A stretch of 64,000 nt of DNA from JAABRB01 sp963735025. Its GTDB lineage: Bacteria; Pseudomonadota; Gammaproteobacteria; Burkholderiales; SG8-39. The translations under genes and the position numbers were made by a program. Location of the stretch: NCBI GenBank assembly GCA_963735025.1, contig CAVTJG010000008.1, positions 434,001 through 498,000 of the forward strand, given 5' to 3'. Below are positions 1 to 12,400 of the stretch, one piece after another. The stretch's first letter is position 1, and every line of letters starts with the position of its first letter. The notes beneath the pieces are model-generated. The model worked only from the letters and a program-made list of their open reading frames with translations, was not told the DNA's origin and ran no database searches.

Positions 1-3000
1 GCGTGGCAGAACTCGGATGTAAACGGGGCGAACGACAACACGCTGCAGGTGCGGTATGGCGGCACGTTGTATGCGACCTTTACGACCGGGGCCGGTAATG
101 GCAGCAACACGGGGACCTGGGTCTACTCGAACGGCGCCTCCGGAACAACCGCTCCGATCACCGCTGTGGCCGACGCAACGACCGCCACCGTAGCTACCAC
201 CGCAATCACCATCACTCTAGGAACGCCCGCGACTTCGAATGGGGACCTTGCCTTCACGTTTGCCAATGGGCCGTCGGGCGGTGGTAGCGATGACATTGTT
301 ATTGACAACGTTGCGGCCATCAACACGGCGACGACCACCACAACGGTGACCACCGTTGATCTTGCAAGCAACGGCTGGACCGCCACCTACACCGAGAACG
401 GCGCGGCGGTCGCAATCGCGGATACGGACAGCTCGATCTTCGACCGCGACAGCGCGAACATGGCGAGCGCGAGCATCGTGCTCACCAATCCGCAGACCGG
501 CGACCGCCTGCTCGTCAACGGTTCGGCGGCGGCCAGCGGGACGCTGGCGAGCGGCATCGCCTGGACCCGGACGGCTACGACGGTCACGCTCTCGGGAAGT
601 TTCTCGAAGGCGCTGTATACGGACGCGATCGAGCTGATCCAGTTCGAGAACACGACCGAAAATCCTGCCACGACTCCCCGCATTATCAATGTGAGGGTCA
701 ACGACGGCACCCAGAACAGCAACACGGCAATTGCGACGATCAATGTCGTCGCAGTCAACGACGCGCCGGTGTTCACCGGTACGGCCGGGGCGAGCTACAC
801 CGAGAACGCCGCCGCGGTGGCGATCGTCTCGGGCGCGGCGGTCAGCGACGTCGATGCCGCCAACTTCAACGGCGGCTCGGTCACCGTCGCGCTCGCCCTC
901 TACCAGAGCGGCGATGTCCTGTCGATCAACAACCAGGGCGTCGGGGCGGGGCAGATCGGCGTCTCCGGGGCCAACGTCACCTACGCCGGGGTGACGATCG
1001 GCACCTTCGCCGGGGGCAGCGCCGCCAACCTGGTCATCAGCCTCAACGCCAGCGCCACGCCAGCCGCGGTGCAGGCGCTCATGGGGCAGCTGCGCTACGC
1101 GAGCTCCTCCGACGACCCGACTGCCCTCGGCACCGCTCCCACCCGTGCCCTCACCGTCACGCTCAACGACGGGGGCAACACCGGCACCGGCGGCGCCCTC
1201 ACCGCGAGCCGCAGCGGCACCATCACCATCACCGCGGTCAACGATGCGCCGACGGTGAGCGCTCCGGCGAGCTTCACCGTGACCGAGGACGTGGCCGGCA
1301 ACCTCGTGTACACCGGTACCCCGTTCGCCGACCCCGACAACGCCTCGCTCACCGTGACGCTGTCGATCGCCGACGGCACGATCAGCGCTTCCACCTGGTG
1401 GCGGGGTGACCGTCGGCGGCACCGCCATCGCGCGAACTTTCTCCGGCACGGTGGCCGCCCTCAACACCTTCTTCACCACCGCCGGAGCTATTACCTACAC
1501 CACCGCGCTCGATAACACCACCGCGCGCACCCTCACCACGCTGGTCTCCGACGGCAGCCTCTCGGCTTCCACCACCAGCACCGTCACCATCACCGCGGTC
1601 AACGACGCGCCCGTCCTCGACGCGACCAAGAGCCCTGTGCTGTCTGCCGAGCTCGAGGACGCCGGCGCTCCGAGTGGTGCAGTTGGCACCCTCGTGTCGA
1701 GCCTCGTCGACTTTGCCTCGCCTGCTGGCCAGGTCGACAACGTCACCGACGTGGATTCTGGCGCGCTGTTGGGTATTGCCATCACCGCCGCCGACACGAC
1801 CAACGGCAGCTGGTTCTACTCGACCAATAACGGCGCCACGTGGAACACTCTGGGCGCGGTCACCAATGCAAGCGCCCTCCTGCTTGCTGCCGACGCGAAC
1901 ACGCGCACTTACTTTCAGCCCAACGCAGACTGGAACGGAACGCTCGGAAGCGCTATCACTTTCCGCGCCTGGGATCAGACCAGCGGGAGTAACGGCGGAA
2001 CGGCAGACACCTCCACCAATGGCGGCTCCAGCGCTTTCTCCACCACCACCGACACCGCAAGCCTCACCATCACGGCCGTCAACGACGCGCCGACAAACGC
2101 CGTTCCCGCGGCCCAGACGGCGCCCGCGGCCGGTTCCCTCGTTTTCTCAAGCGGGAACGGGAACGCGATCACCGTCGGCGACGTCGACGGCGGCGCGCTA
2201 ACCGTCACCCTCTCCATCGGCGGGGGAACGCTCACACTATCAGGTACGAGCGGACTCAGCGTGACCGGCGACGGTACCGGTACGGTCACCCTCGCCGGCT
2301 CCATCGCAAATATCAATGCAGCGCTGGAGGGCCTCACCTATGGGGCGCCTGGAAGCGCCGGATCGCAAACGCTGACGATCACGACGTCAGACGGCGTGGC
2401 ATCGGACGTCGATACCGTGTCGATAACGGTGACCGCGCAGCCACCGCAGATCGACCTGGATGCCGACGACTCGAGCAGCGGGCCAGTGTCGGCAAGCGAT
2501 AACTTCTCGAGCAATACGTACACAGGTGCGAGTGGCGGCGTGATTCCCTGGGCCGGACCCTGGATCGAGCCCGTGGATGATGGGGGCACTTCACAAAGCC
2601 CGGCCGATGGAGACACGCGCATCGAGTACCTCGACCTCGGCTCGGGATTCAGCTACGTACTGAGTCTGGGTGATCCGACTGGCACGGGGGGCGGGACTCC
2701 CGCAAGCGCAGAGCGCGCGATTGATCTTTCAAGCTACACCAATGCGTCGCTCTCGTTTGCGTTGTCCACCAGCGGAAATGTCGACCCAAGCGAGTACGTA
2801 TGAAGTCCAGGTTTCGACCAACGGTGGGAGCTCCTGGTCGACGCTCGCGTCGTACAACAATGACCCCGCGATTCAAGGCGCGACACACACGCTCAGCCTT
2901 TCCGGTCACGAATCGGCAAATACAGTCATCCGTTTCACCCTGACGAGCAATTTCAGTGGAACGGAATTCGTCTTACTTCGACAACGTGTCGGTGAGCGCC

Positions 3001-5964
3001 GACGCTCTGGCTACGACGGGCTACTCGACCACTTTCACCGAAGGCGGTGCTCCCGTCGCCATCGCGGACACCGACACGCTGATTACGGACCCCGACGGCG
3101 CGGTGCCGATGTCGGGGGCGCCCATCATTGTCATGAGCCCACAGGCGGGCGACCTGCTTTCGGTCGCAGGATCTCTGCCTTCCGGGATCACGATCGATGC
3201 AGCGTCCACCGCGACCTCGCTGATCCTCACCGGTTCGGCAACCATCGCTGACTACGAAGCCGCGATCAAAGCGGTCCGCTTCGAGAACACTGGCGACACT
3301 CCCGGCGGAGGGCGAACGATAGCCGTCACCATCACTGATAACACCGGCACGTCGAGCAATGTCGCGCTGAGCCTGATCACCATCACGCAGATCGACGATC
3401 CGCCGCAAAACTCCGTGCCCGGTGCGCAGACGACCGTTCAGAACACGAACCTTGTGTTCGCGTCCGGGAACGGCAATTCGATCAGCGTTCTGGACGTCGA
3501 CTCGCCCACCGTGACGACAACCCTGACCGCTACCAACGGCACCCTGACTCTCTCGGATACGACCGGCTTGTCGTTCTCCACCGGCGACGGCACTGGCGAC
3601 GAACGACGACGTTCTCGGCACGCTGTCGCTATCAATGCGGTGTCGAAGGGCTCGCCTTCACGCCGACGCCAAGCTACACCGGCGCGGCCGCGGTGGATGT
3701 CCTCACCTCCGATGGCACGACGAGCGTCCTCAACAGCGTGTCGATCAGCGTCACCACGCTTCCGCCGACCCTCGACCTTGACGACAGCAGCCCCAGCGAT
3801 GGCGCGAGCGACGATTTCTCGAGCGGGGACTACACCGGCGCGGGCGCGGGCGACACGATCCCGTGGGCAGGGGATTGGGCCGAGTCTGACCTCTTGGGTG
3901 GCGGTGCCGGCAGCGGACGGGTCCTGGTCACCGGTGGCGAGCTGCGCCTGCAAGGAAGCGGCAGTGCCGCGGAGCGTCCCATCGACCTGTCCGCATACCA
4001 GGCGGACGCCGTATCTCACTCGCCTCTCGTTCGATTTCAGGACCAGCACCGCCGTCGACGCAGGAGACACGTTCGCAGTAGAAATCTCGAAGCGACGGCG
4101 GAGGCAGCTGGACGACTCTTGATTCCATCACGGGAGAGTTCGACGCGGGCGCCTCGCGCAGTTACGTCATCAACGACTACACCACCGGCAGTACCGTCGT
4201 TCGCTTCCGGTTGGTGAGCGGGTACTCTTTCTTCGGCACCGAGTACCTCTACCTGGACAACGTCGCGATCGACGCCGAGCCCTCCGGCTACAGCAATACC
4301 TTCACCGAAGATGGCCCCGCTGTTGCGATCGCCGATACCGACACCCTCATCACGGACGCCGACAGCACCACCGCATCCGGCGCCACCATCACGATCACCA
4401 ACGCCCAGGCAAGCGACCTCCTCTCCGTTTCTGGCGTGCTCCCTTCCGGAATCACGGTCGACGCCGCGTCCACCGCCACGAATCTGATTCTCACCGGCAC
4501 CGCAACCCTTGCTGACTATCAGGAGGCGATCGAGGCAGTTCGCTTCAGCAACCCCAGCCAGAGCCCCGATACCACCCCTCGTCAGATCAGTGTCGTCGTA
4601 TTCGGCCCTCTGGGCGCGCCAAGTAACACCGCCATCAGCACGATAAGCGTGGTGGCGGTCAACGACGATCCGGTCGCCGTCGACGACAGCTACACCACGC
4701 CGTCGACGACGCCGTCTCGACGAACGAAAACACGCCTCTTGCCGGCGACGTCTCCACCAACGACACCATCGGCCTGGACGGCGGAACCTACTCGCTCGTC
4801 ATCGTGCCTACAAACGCTGCTGCCTTCACGTTTAATGCAAACGGCACATTCAGCTACACGCCTACGGCGGGCTTCAACGGAACTGACGGCTTCGTCTACC
4901 TGATCATCGATTCGGATGGCGAGACCAGTCAAGCCACAGTCAGCATCACGGTGAACCCGGTTGACGACCTTCCGGTCGGGGTGAACGACGCCTACACGAC
5001 AAGCGAGGGTACTGCTCTGGTCGTCAATGCGACCGCTGGCGTGCTCGCCAACGACACGGGCCTCAGCGACGGTGGGATCACCTTGCTCGTGACCGCCGGG
5101 CCGGCCTTTGGCGCGGTGACGCTCAACGACGACGGCTCGTTCACCTACGCGCCGAATGCAAGCTACGTCGGCGCCGACTCGTTCACCTATCAGATCACCG
5201 ACGCCGATGGAGATACCGCGATGGCGACGGTGAGCATCGCTGTCCGTGCTGTTGGCGCTTCTCCGATCGCCAATGAATTTATCGCACAAGTCATCGCCCC
5301 GCTAAGCGGACCGGGCAGTTTGACCCCTCCGCCCTTCGGTCCCACTGGCGACAGGCTGATGAGTCCCGACGATTCCGCCGGCGACATAGTGCTACCCGGC
5401 GGGGACTCGTATTTCCAGCCGATCCCGCGCGCCAATTTCGGGTGGCTCATGCCCGGATCGGTCTTGGAGGAGGGGAATGTGGATGAGCCGCCCCCCGTGT
5501 CGAAGGAAGCGCTGACGGTAAAGAACGCTCCACCGACCGCCAAATTCGGAGGCGGAACGCTCGGCAGCCCAAATCTCGGCGGCCTGCGCCCAGAGCTCGA
5601 AACTGTGTCCGGTGACGCCGTCGTAAACAAACCTGTCGCGTTCGTACCCGAGACTATCGCGCGCGCTACCGACTCTGAGGAAACGTCGTTAAAGGTCGTA
5701 CCTCAGGCACCTGACGCAGAGTTGACGGTGCATCCGCCGATGCCGCAGGACGAATCAGGAAGCACCATGCGCATCGCGCCTCGATGGGCTGCAGCGGCCC
5801 TTGCCGGCTTGGCGCTCCTCTGGGACGCCCACCGGGCAAGTCTCCTGTCGGCGGTGCTTCGTGCACTGCCTGGGGCAGGACTGTTCGGGTTGCTTCCACC
5901 CGTGCGCGACATGGAAGAAGAGGAAGACGAGCAGGCCTCGGCCGACGAAACGCTGCGGCGCTGA
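1..5964 (+). CDS. Giant cadherin-like/VCBS repeat surface protein, 5' truncated by window, multiply frameshifted
   Basis: The reading frame is open from the first base, so the start lies upstream. The product is Thr/Ala/Gly/Asp-rich and built of repeated beta-sandwich modules with the recurring signatures TAVNDAP, FTEDGPAVAIADTD and NGTFSYTP, typical of cadherin-like and VCBS repeats in secreted adhesins. The last 250 residues are different: a Pro-rich linker, one hydrophobic helix near nt 5770-5830, then an acidic EEEEDE tail. The frame changes at least eight times (near 1396, 2795, 2968, 3600-3660, 4010, 4090 and 4700); each time the next frame continues the same repeat pattern, so these are indels in one gene. 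At 1396 an extra T turns TCCACCGG into TCCACCTGG. Likely role: cell-surface or exported adhesin. Whether it is functional is unknown. Confidence 0.75.
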
Positions 5965-6432
5965 TTCGCCTGCCACCCGCGCCGCCCTCCGCGGGGGCCT
6001 TTCGCTTGAGCAATTTGCGGAATTAGCCGGCCCGCCTCCCGGGTTGGCAGATTGCCGTCACGGGACTGTCAGGTAGCTCGCAAAGACATCGCCGGCCGGG
6101 CTTCCCAGGGCACCGATTCTCGCCATCCTGCAAAAAGTCACGTGCCGGCCAGGCTGGCCCGAGCCGTCGTGAACATTGCCCTTCCCCCTCGCCAGCCTAC
6201 CGGGTATTTTTACGCCCGAAAACAATGCTTTAGCCGCCATAATGATCAAAACATCGGTTTGCCGACCGTGCGCAAAGCCAGTGTGCGACGACTTCCCTGG
6301 GCAGACCGTGGCACCGGCATCACAAAGGGTTGAACTAGTTCCGGTTTTCCGTTCTGCCCGCACCGGAGCGGCCCGATATTTGCAGGAAATGAGACGGAAT
6401 CGAGGAGGAGGCGCCCCGATGGGGCTCAGCCC
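5965..6432. other. Intergenic region upstream of the DUF4347 adhesin
   Basis: There are 468 bases without a credible gene. A weak GC-rich dyad (CCCGCG...CGCGGG) follows the first adhesin stop near 5975-6000 but lacks a T-run, so a terminator is unproven. A more AT-rich patch around 6205-6260 may hold the promoter of the second adhesin; no clear -35/-10 pair was recognised. A strong Shine-Dalgarno (GAGGAGGAG, 6402-6410) lies at the right end. Confidence 0.5.
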
Positions 6433-6436
6433 GTGA
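6402..6436 (+). promoter_or_regulatory. Strong RBS followed by a 5-codon ORF overlapping the adhesin GTG start
   Basis: GAGGAGGAG at 6402-6410 is ideally placed for ATG 6419, which reads MGLSP and stops at TGA 6434-6436. That stop overlaps GTG 6433, the first possible start of the adhesin frame. The adhesin GTG itself is about 23 nt from the Shine-Dalgarno. Either the tiny ORF couples translation into the adhesin, or a one-base indel has separated the true ATG from its gene. Confidence 0.6.
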
Positions 6437-9400
6437 AGCGATCACATACATACCGGCGGCAACGGCTTACCCTGGAGGAACTGGAACCACGCCAGCTCCT
6501 CTCGGCTGACGTCGTCCCGCTTCCGGCCGAGCCCGCACCGCTTCCGAAGTCAGCAGTCCACGAGGCAGTCGTCTCGGCGTTCGCCTCCCAGCCGACCAAC
6601 ACGGCCGCTCTCCTCTCGGGCTCCTACGAGCTCGTCTTCATCGACCCGCGCGTGCCCGACAGCGATCGCCTGTTCGCTGACCTGCAGGCCCAGTCTGCAT
6701 CGGGGCGGCGCCTCGAAGTCATCACTCTGGATGCCAACCGCGACGGCATCGAACAGGTCACCAAGGCGCTTGCCGACCGCATGCAGGTCGATGCAGTGCA
6801 CTTCATCACCCACGGCACCGACGGGGCGGTGCAGCTTGGGGGCTCCTGGCTCAACGCCAAGAGCGTGGCCGCCAATGCCGAGGCTGTGGCGAGTTGGGGC
6901 CATGCGCTCAAGGCGGACGGGGACCTGCTCTTCTATGGCTGCGATCTTGCCTCCAGCGCCCGCGGTCGCGCGCTCATGGATTGGATTGCGGACCTCGCCG
7001 AGGCGGACGTCGCCGCCTCGACCGACAAGACTGGCGCAGAAGCGCAGGGGGCAAACTGGACGCTCGAGTATCAGCATGGCGCGATCGAGGCCTCTGTCGT
7101 CGTGAGCGTGGCGGAGCAGTTCTCCTATTCCGGGATTCTCGCCACTATTCAAGTCACCAACACCAACGACTCGGGCGTCGGTTCGCTGCGAGATGCGATC
7201 ACCATTGCTAACGGCACCGGCGCGGTCGATACGATCTCATTCAGCACCCTCAGTGCTGGCGTCCACACGATAAATCTTCTTTCCGCGCTACCGGACATCG
7301 ATCGACAGATCATCATTGATGGCAATACGGCAACCGGCTTCGCTGGCACGCCGCTCATCGTTTTAAACGGTGCTGGTGCCGGCTTGGGCGCCAACGGGCT
7401 GACCCTAACCGCCACGCAAAGCTCCAGCAGCACAATTCGAGGGTTGGACATCCAGGGCTTTGCTGGAGGGGATGGAATCAGAATTCAGGCGGGATCAAGC
7501 AACAACATCATCACGGGTAATCTTATCGGGACCAACCAAGCAGGCACCAACGCCCGAGGAAATTTGGTAGGCATCTTCGTGACCAACTCGACCGGCAACA
7601 CGATCGGAGGTACGTCAGCTGCCTCGAGAAACATCATTTCGGGAAATACCGTCGACGGGATCCAGCTCTTTGTGGGCGCGAACAGCAACCTCGTCCAGGG
7701 TAACTACATCGGTTTAGATGTAACCGGTACGGGTGCGCTGGGGAACACAAATCAGGGCGTGGCGGTTTTCGGCGGTGCCTCGAATAACATCATTGGCGGT
7801 ACCGCGGCGGGTGCCGGCAACGTGATATCCGGCAACGGTCAAGTCGGCGTCCAATTCACAAACGCGGGAACCATAAACAACGTCGTTCAGGGCAACTACA
7901 TCGGTACCAACGCGGCCGGGACGGCCGCGGTCGGCAACGGCCAGCGGAACGTAAGCGGCCTCACCGCGGGAATCGACATCGGTAAGGGAGCCTCAAACGA
8001 GACCATCGGTGGAACCGCGGCCGGCGCGGGTAACGTCATCTCAGGGAACATCGGAGCTGGAATCGCGACCGACGCCCCGCCGAACGCTGCGGGCACCGGT
8101 AACGACATCCTGGGGAACAGTGTCTATGGCAACGGTGGGCTAGGCATCGATCTCAACAACGACGGGGTGACCCTAAACGATTCCGGCGATGGCGATGCGG
8201 GCGCGAATAACCTGCAGAACTTCCCTCTCATCACAAACGTCGCGGTCGGCGGCGGCAATACCACCGTCACGGGCACGCTCAACAGTCTCGCGAACACGAA
8301 CTTCCGCCTCGAGTTCTTCGCCAGCCCGGCCATCGACCCGTCGGGGAATGGCGAAGGGCAGGTCTACCTCGGCTTCCTGAACGTAACGACCAACGGAGCT
8401 GGCAACCTCGCCGCGCCGTTCTCCTTCGTCAAGTCCGGTTACACGCTACCGGCGGGTTGGGTGATCACCGCGACGGCCACGGTCTCCAATGTAGGCTTCA
8501 CGACTTTTACCGACACCTCCGAGTTCTCGCCGGCCGTAGGGATGCAGTCCATCTCCGGGACGATCTACAACGACGTCAACGCCGACGCGAACGTGACGAA
8601 CGACAGCGGTGCGGTGTTCGCCAACGCGACCGTCAAGCTGTATCTCGACAACGGCAACGGCCAGATCGACGCGGGCGACGTACTCATCGCCACTACGACC
8701 ACCAATCCCTCGGGCGCATATATCTTCAATGGTCTTGGAAATGGCACCTACTACGTGGTCGTCGACTCGAAGACGCTCAGCGCAGCCGGGTATAACGGCA
8801 CTTCCGGCATTGGTGACGTCTGGGCCGAGGAGACGTACGCGGCGGCAGGCGCGGCCACGGGCCTCAGCACCTTTACCACCAGCGCCGGCGCGCTCTACGG
8901 CGGCAAAGGCGCGAACGTGTCCGACGAGGCCTCGGCCCTCACGACCGCCGAACACGTCAACAAGGTCACGGTCGCCGGCGCGAACGCGAGCGGCATCGAT
9001 TCGGGTTACAGCTTCAACGTCGTCACGAACGTGCGCGGCGGCGATGCGACCGACGACGACGGCGCAGCCAATCGCACCGTGCAGGGCTCGCTGCGCCAGT
9101 TCATCCAGAACGCTGACGCCATCACCGGTGCAAACCTCATGCGCTTTGTACCGGGGCAGGGAGTAGCGACCGTGAGCGGCAGCGGCCAGACGTGGTGGCA
9201 GCTGACCGTCTCAGCGGCGCTGCCGCAGATCACCGACGCATTAACGACCATCGACGGCACGGCTTACAGCTTCACCGACGGCACCACCGTGCTCAACCCC
9301 AACAACGCGAGTATTGGCTACTCCGGCCAGGTAGGGCTGGGCGCGGACGCGATCGCGGGCACCGCCGATGACCCGACGATCAGTTTCGTGAACGGTCCCG

Positions 9401-12400
9401 AGTTAGAGATCGCGGGCAGCGCGGGCGTCCCGGTCGGCCTCGATTTGCAAGCCAACAACATAACCGTGCAGCGGATCGACATACACGGTTTCAGGAACAC
9501 CGGCGATCTGCTCACAGAGGCTGACATCCGCGTCGGCATCGCGACGGGCACCGACGTCGGTGTAAACCTTACCGGCATCGTCATTCAGGACAGCGTTATC
9601 GGCACGGGGCCCGCGAGCTTTACTGGCCCGGTTGCAGGAAACCGCGGCACGAACGGAATTGGAATCTACGGACCCGATGGCGGCATCATCCGACGCAATG
9701 CAATTGGCTTCGAAAACTTCTTCGGAGTCATGCTCAGCAACGACGCGGACGGCTGGACGATTCAAGGCAATGACTTCGAATCGAACGCGCAGGTCGGCTT
9801 CGGACAGGACAACATCGACATCAGCAACCTCTCCGGTGGCGCCACGGTCGTCGGCAATCGCTTCTTCGGTGCCAACGGGCGAGGCGTCGACTCGTACCGT
9901 GGCGATGCGGCAACCTGATCCAGAACAATACCTTCGACCAGAACGGTCTGCAGCCCATCGAGCCGTCGTCGATCCGACTGTTCGGACGAACAACACCGTC
10001 ACGCTCAACCTCATCGAAAACTCTGGGGGCACGGGCATCCTGGTCGTGCCGCTCAGGGCGCCCTTGCCGGCACGCCGTCGAATGGCAATCTCATCAGCAA
10101 GAGTAGCTTTTCCGGAAACGGCGGGAACGCGATCGACCTCGTCGGAGCTGGCGGCGACAACAATGTCGGCGACGGCGTCAGCGTAAACGACAGCGCGATA
10201 GACGCCAATGCAGGAAACTTCGGACTCGACTACCCGGTGATCATCTCCGCAAGTAAGTCCGGAGCAAACACCACAATCAAGGGCACGGCGTGGAATGGTG
10301 CGGACCCGGTTACATCGGTGGAGGTTTACAAGTCGATCGCAGGCAGCGGCGATGGCACCGCGCCCGGCTTCGGCGAGGGTCTGCAGTACCTGGGCACCGC
10401 AACCGTTTCAGGCGGCACCTGGTCGATCACAGTCACGGGCTTGAACGTAGGCGATCTTGTCTCGGCGATTGGCATCACCGCCGCCAAGAATACTTCCGAG
10501 TTTGGCGCCAATTACGCAGTCACGTTGAACACCGCTCCGGTCGCGGTGAACGACACTTACAGCACCAACGAAGATACTTCCCTCAGCGTGACAGGGGGAC
10601 AGTGGGATGTTGCGATGCTGAACTGGCAGTATCGCTCGACGCTCACCGTCAATAGCATCGCCGCCGGCACTCAGACCGACTTTCCCGTTCTGGTGACGAT
10701 CAGCGCAGCCCAGGCCGCCCAGATGCAGGCCGCTGGGCAAGATCTGCGATTCGTCGACGCGGACGGTACGCTGCTTGCGTACGAAATCGAGTCGTGGAAC
10801 CCGGGTGGCACTTCCTACGCATGGGTCAAAGTTCCGCAACTCGACACGGTGAGCGGAGCGGATTTCATCCGGATGTACTGGGGCAACGCTGGTGCCGTCG
10901 ATGCACAGAATGCGGCTGGGGTCTGGAGTAACGGTTACAACGGCGTCTGGCATCTCAATAACAACGTGCAAGACAGTACCGGGACGAACACGGCTGTCAA
11001 CAACGGCACCACGGCGCTTGCCGGAGAGATCGCCCAGGGGCAGGACTTCAACGGCACCGGTAACTATGTAGACCTCCAGCACCACGCTGAAAACGGCGGA
11101 CACCTTCACCATCGGAACGTGGTTCAACGCGGATGCGACGGACTACACGCGTATGCTCCTGTGGGAAGGAATGAGCAGCGCAAATGGATTTGGCGACCCT
11201 ACGGCGTGGGGGACGAACCAGGAAATGCACATTGCCATGGGGTCGGTCACTGCCGCCGGCGTGACAAGCTCGGACTACCTGTCCTTCTTCCTCGGAGATA
11301 CCGACGCGCCGACCGATGCAGGGGTCATCCAGATTTCGACGCCATTCACCGACATCGCAGGCTGGCACTATGTCTCAGTGGTGGTGAGCAATATGTCCGC
11401 TGCACCCACCGCGACCATGTATCTCGACGGAGTTGCGGTGGGAACGGATACGGGAACTCTGGCCCATACCAGTCGAACGGGATGGGACACGCCGCTGCGG
11501 TTTGGTATGCCTGGCCCAGCGACCCGCTATTACGACGGCACGCTCGATCAAATCGAAATCGCGACGACGGCACGCTCTGCGAACTGGATCAAGGCTCAAT
11601 ACGCATCCACGAACGGCGCCCTATTCACCGCCGGCGTGACTCAGACGAGGCCGACGGGCGTCTGCGCAACGACATGGATGCCGACGGCGACCCCCTCGCC
11701 GCGGTGCTCGGCACCGGGCCGGCGAACGGCACGCTCACATTGAACGCCGACGGCAGCTTCACTTACACGCCGAACGCCGACTTTTACGGCACGGACACTT
11801 TCACCTACCGCGCCAATGACGGCGCACTCGACTCCAACCTCGCCACGGTCACGATCACAGTCACGGCGGTCGTCGATATCGCCGAGGACAGCCCCTCGAC
11901 CAACGAGGACAACGCGGTCACGGTCAACGTGCTCTCGAACGACTCGTTCGAGAACGCCGGCCGGACGGTCACAGCGGTCTCCGCGGCGAGCAACGGGACG
12001 GTCACCATCCTCGACGGCGCGCTCGGGACGGTGCAGTACACCCCGAACGCCGACTTCAACGGCTCGGACTCCTTCACCTACACTGTGACGAGCGGTGGCG
12101 TGACCGAAACCGCCACCGTCAACATCACCGTCAACCCGGTGAACGACGTGCCGGTCGTCGCGAACCTGGACGGCGACACGCGCGGTTACGCGGCGGGCAG
12201 CGGCGCGGTGATCGTCGACCAAGGCACGGTCGCGACGGTGACCGACGTGGACTCGTCCGACTTCAACGGCGGCAACCTTACAGTCACCATCACGTCGGGC
12301 CCGGTTGGAGCAGCGGATCTGCTCGGCTTCAGCACCGTGGCGGGCGTCTCGCTTGCTGCAGGGGTCACGGTCGGCAGCACGGTAAGCGTCGGCGGAATCC

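Noticed and set aside
217..1479. Long antisense reading frames in the adhesins and elsewhere
   Set aside because: They are high-GC shadows with Arg/Ala/Gly-rich low-complexity products lacking ribosome sites or domain signatures.
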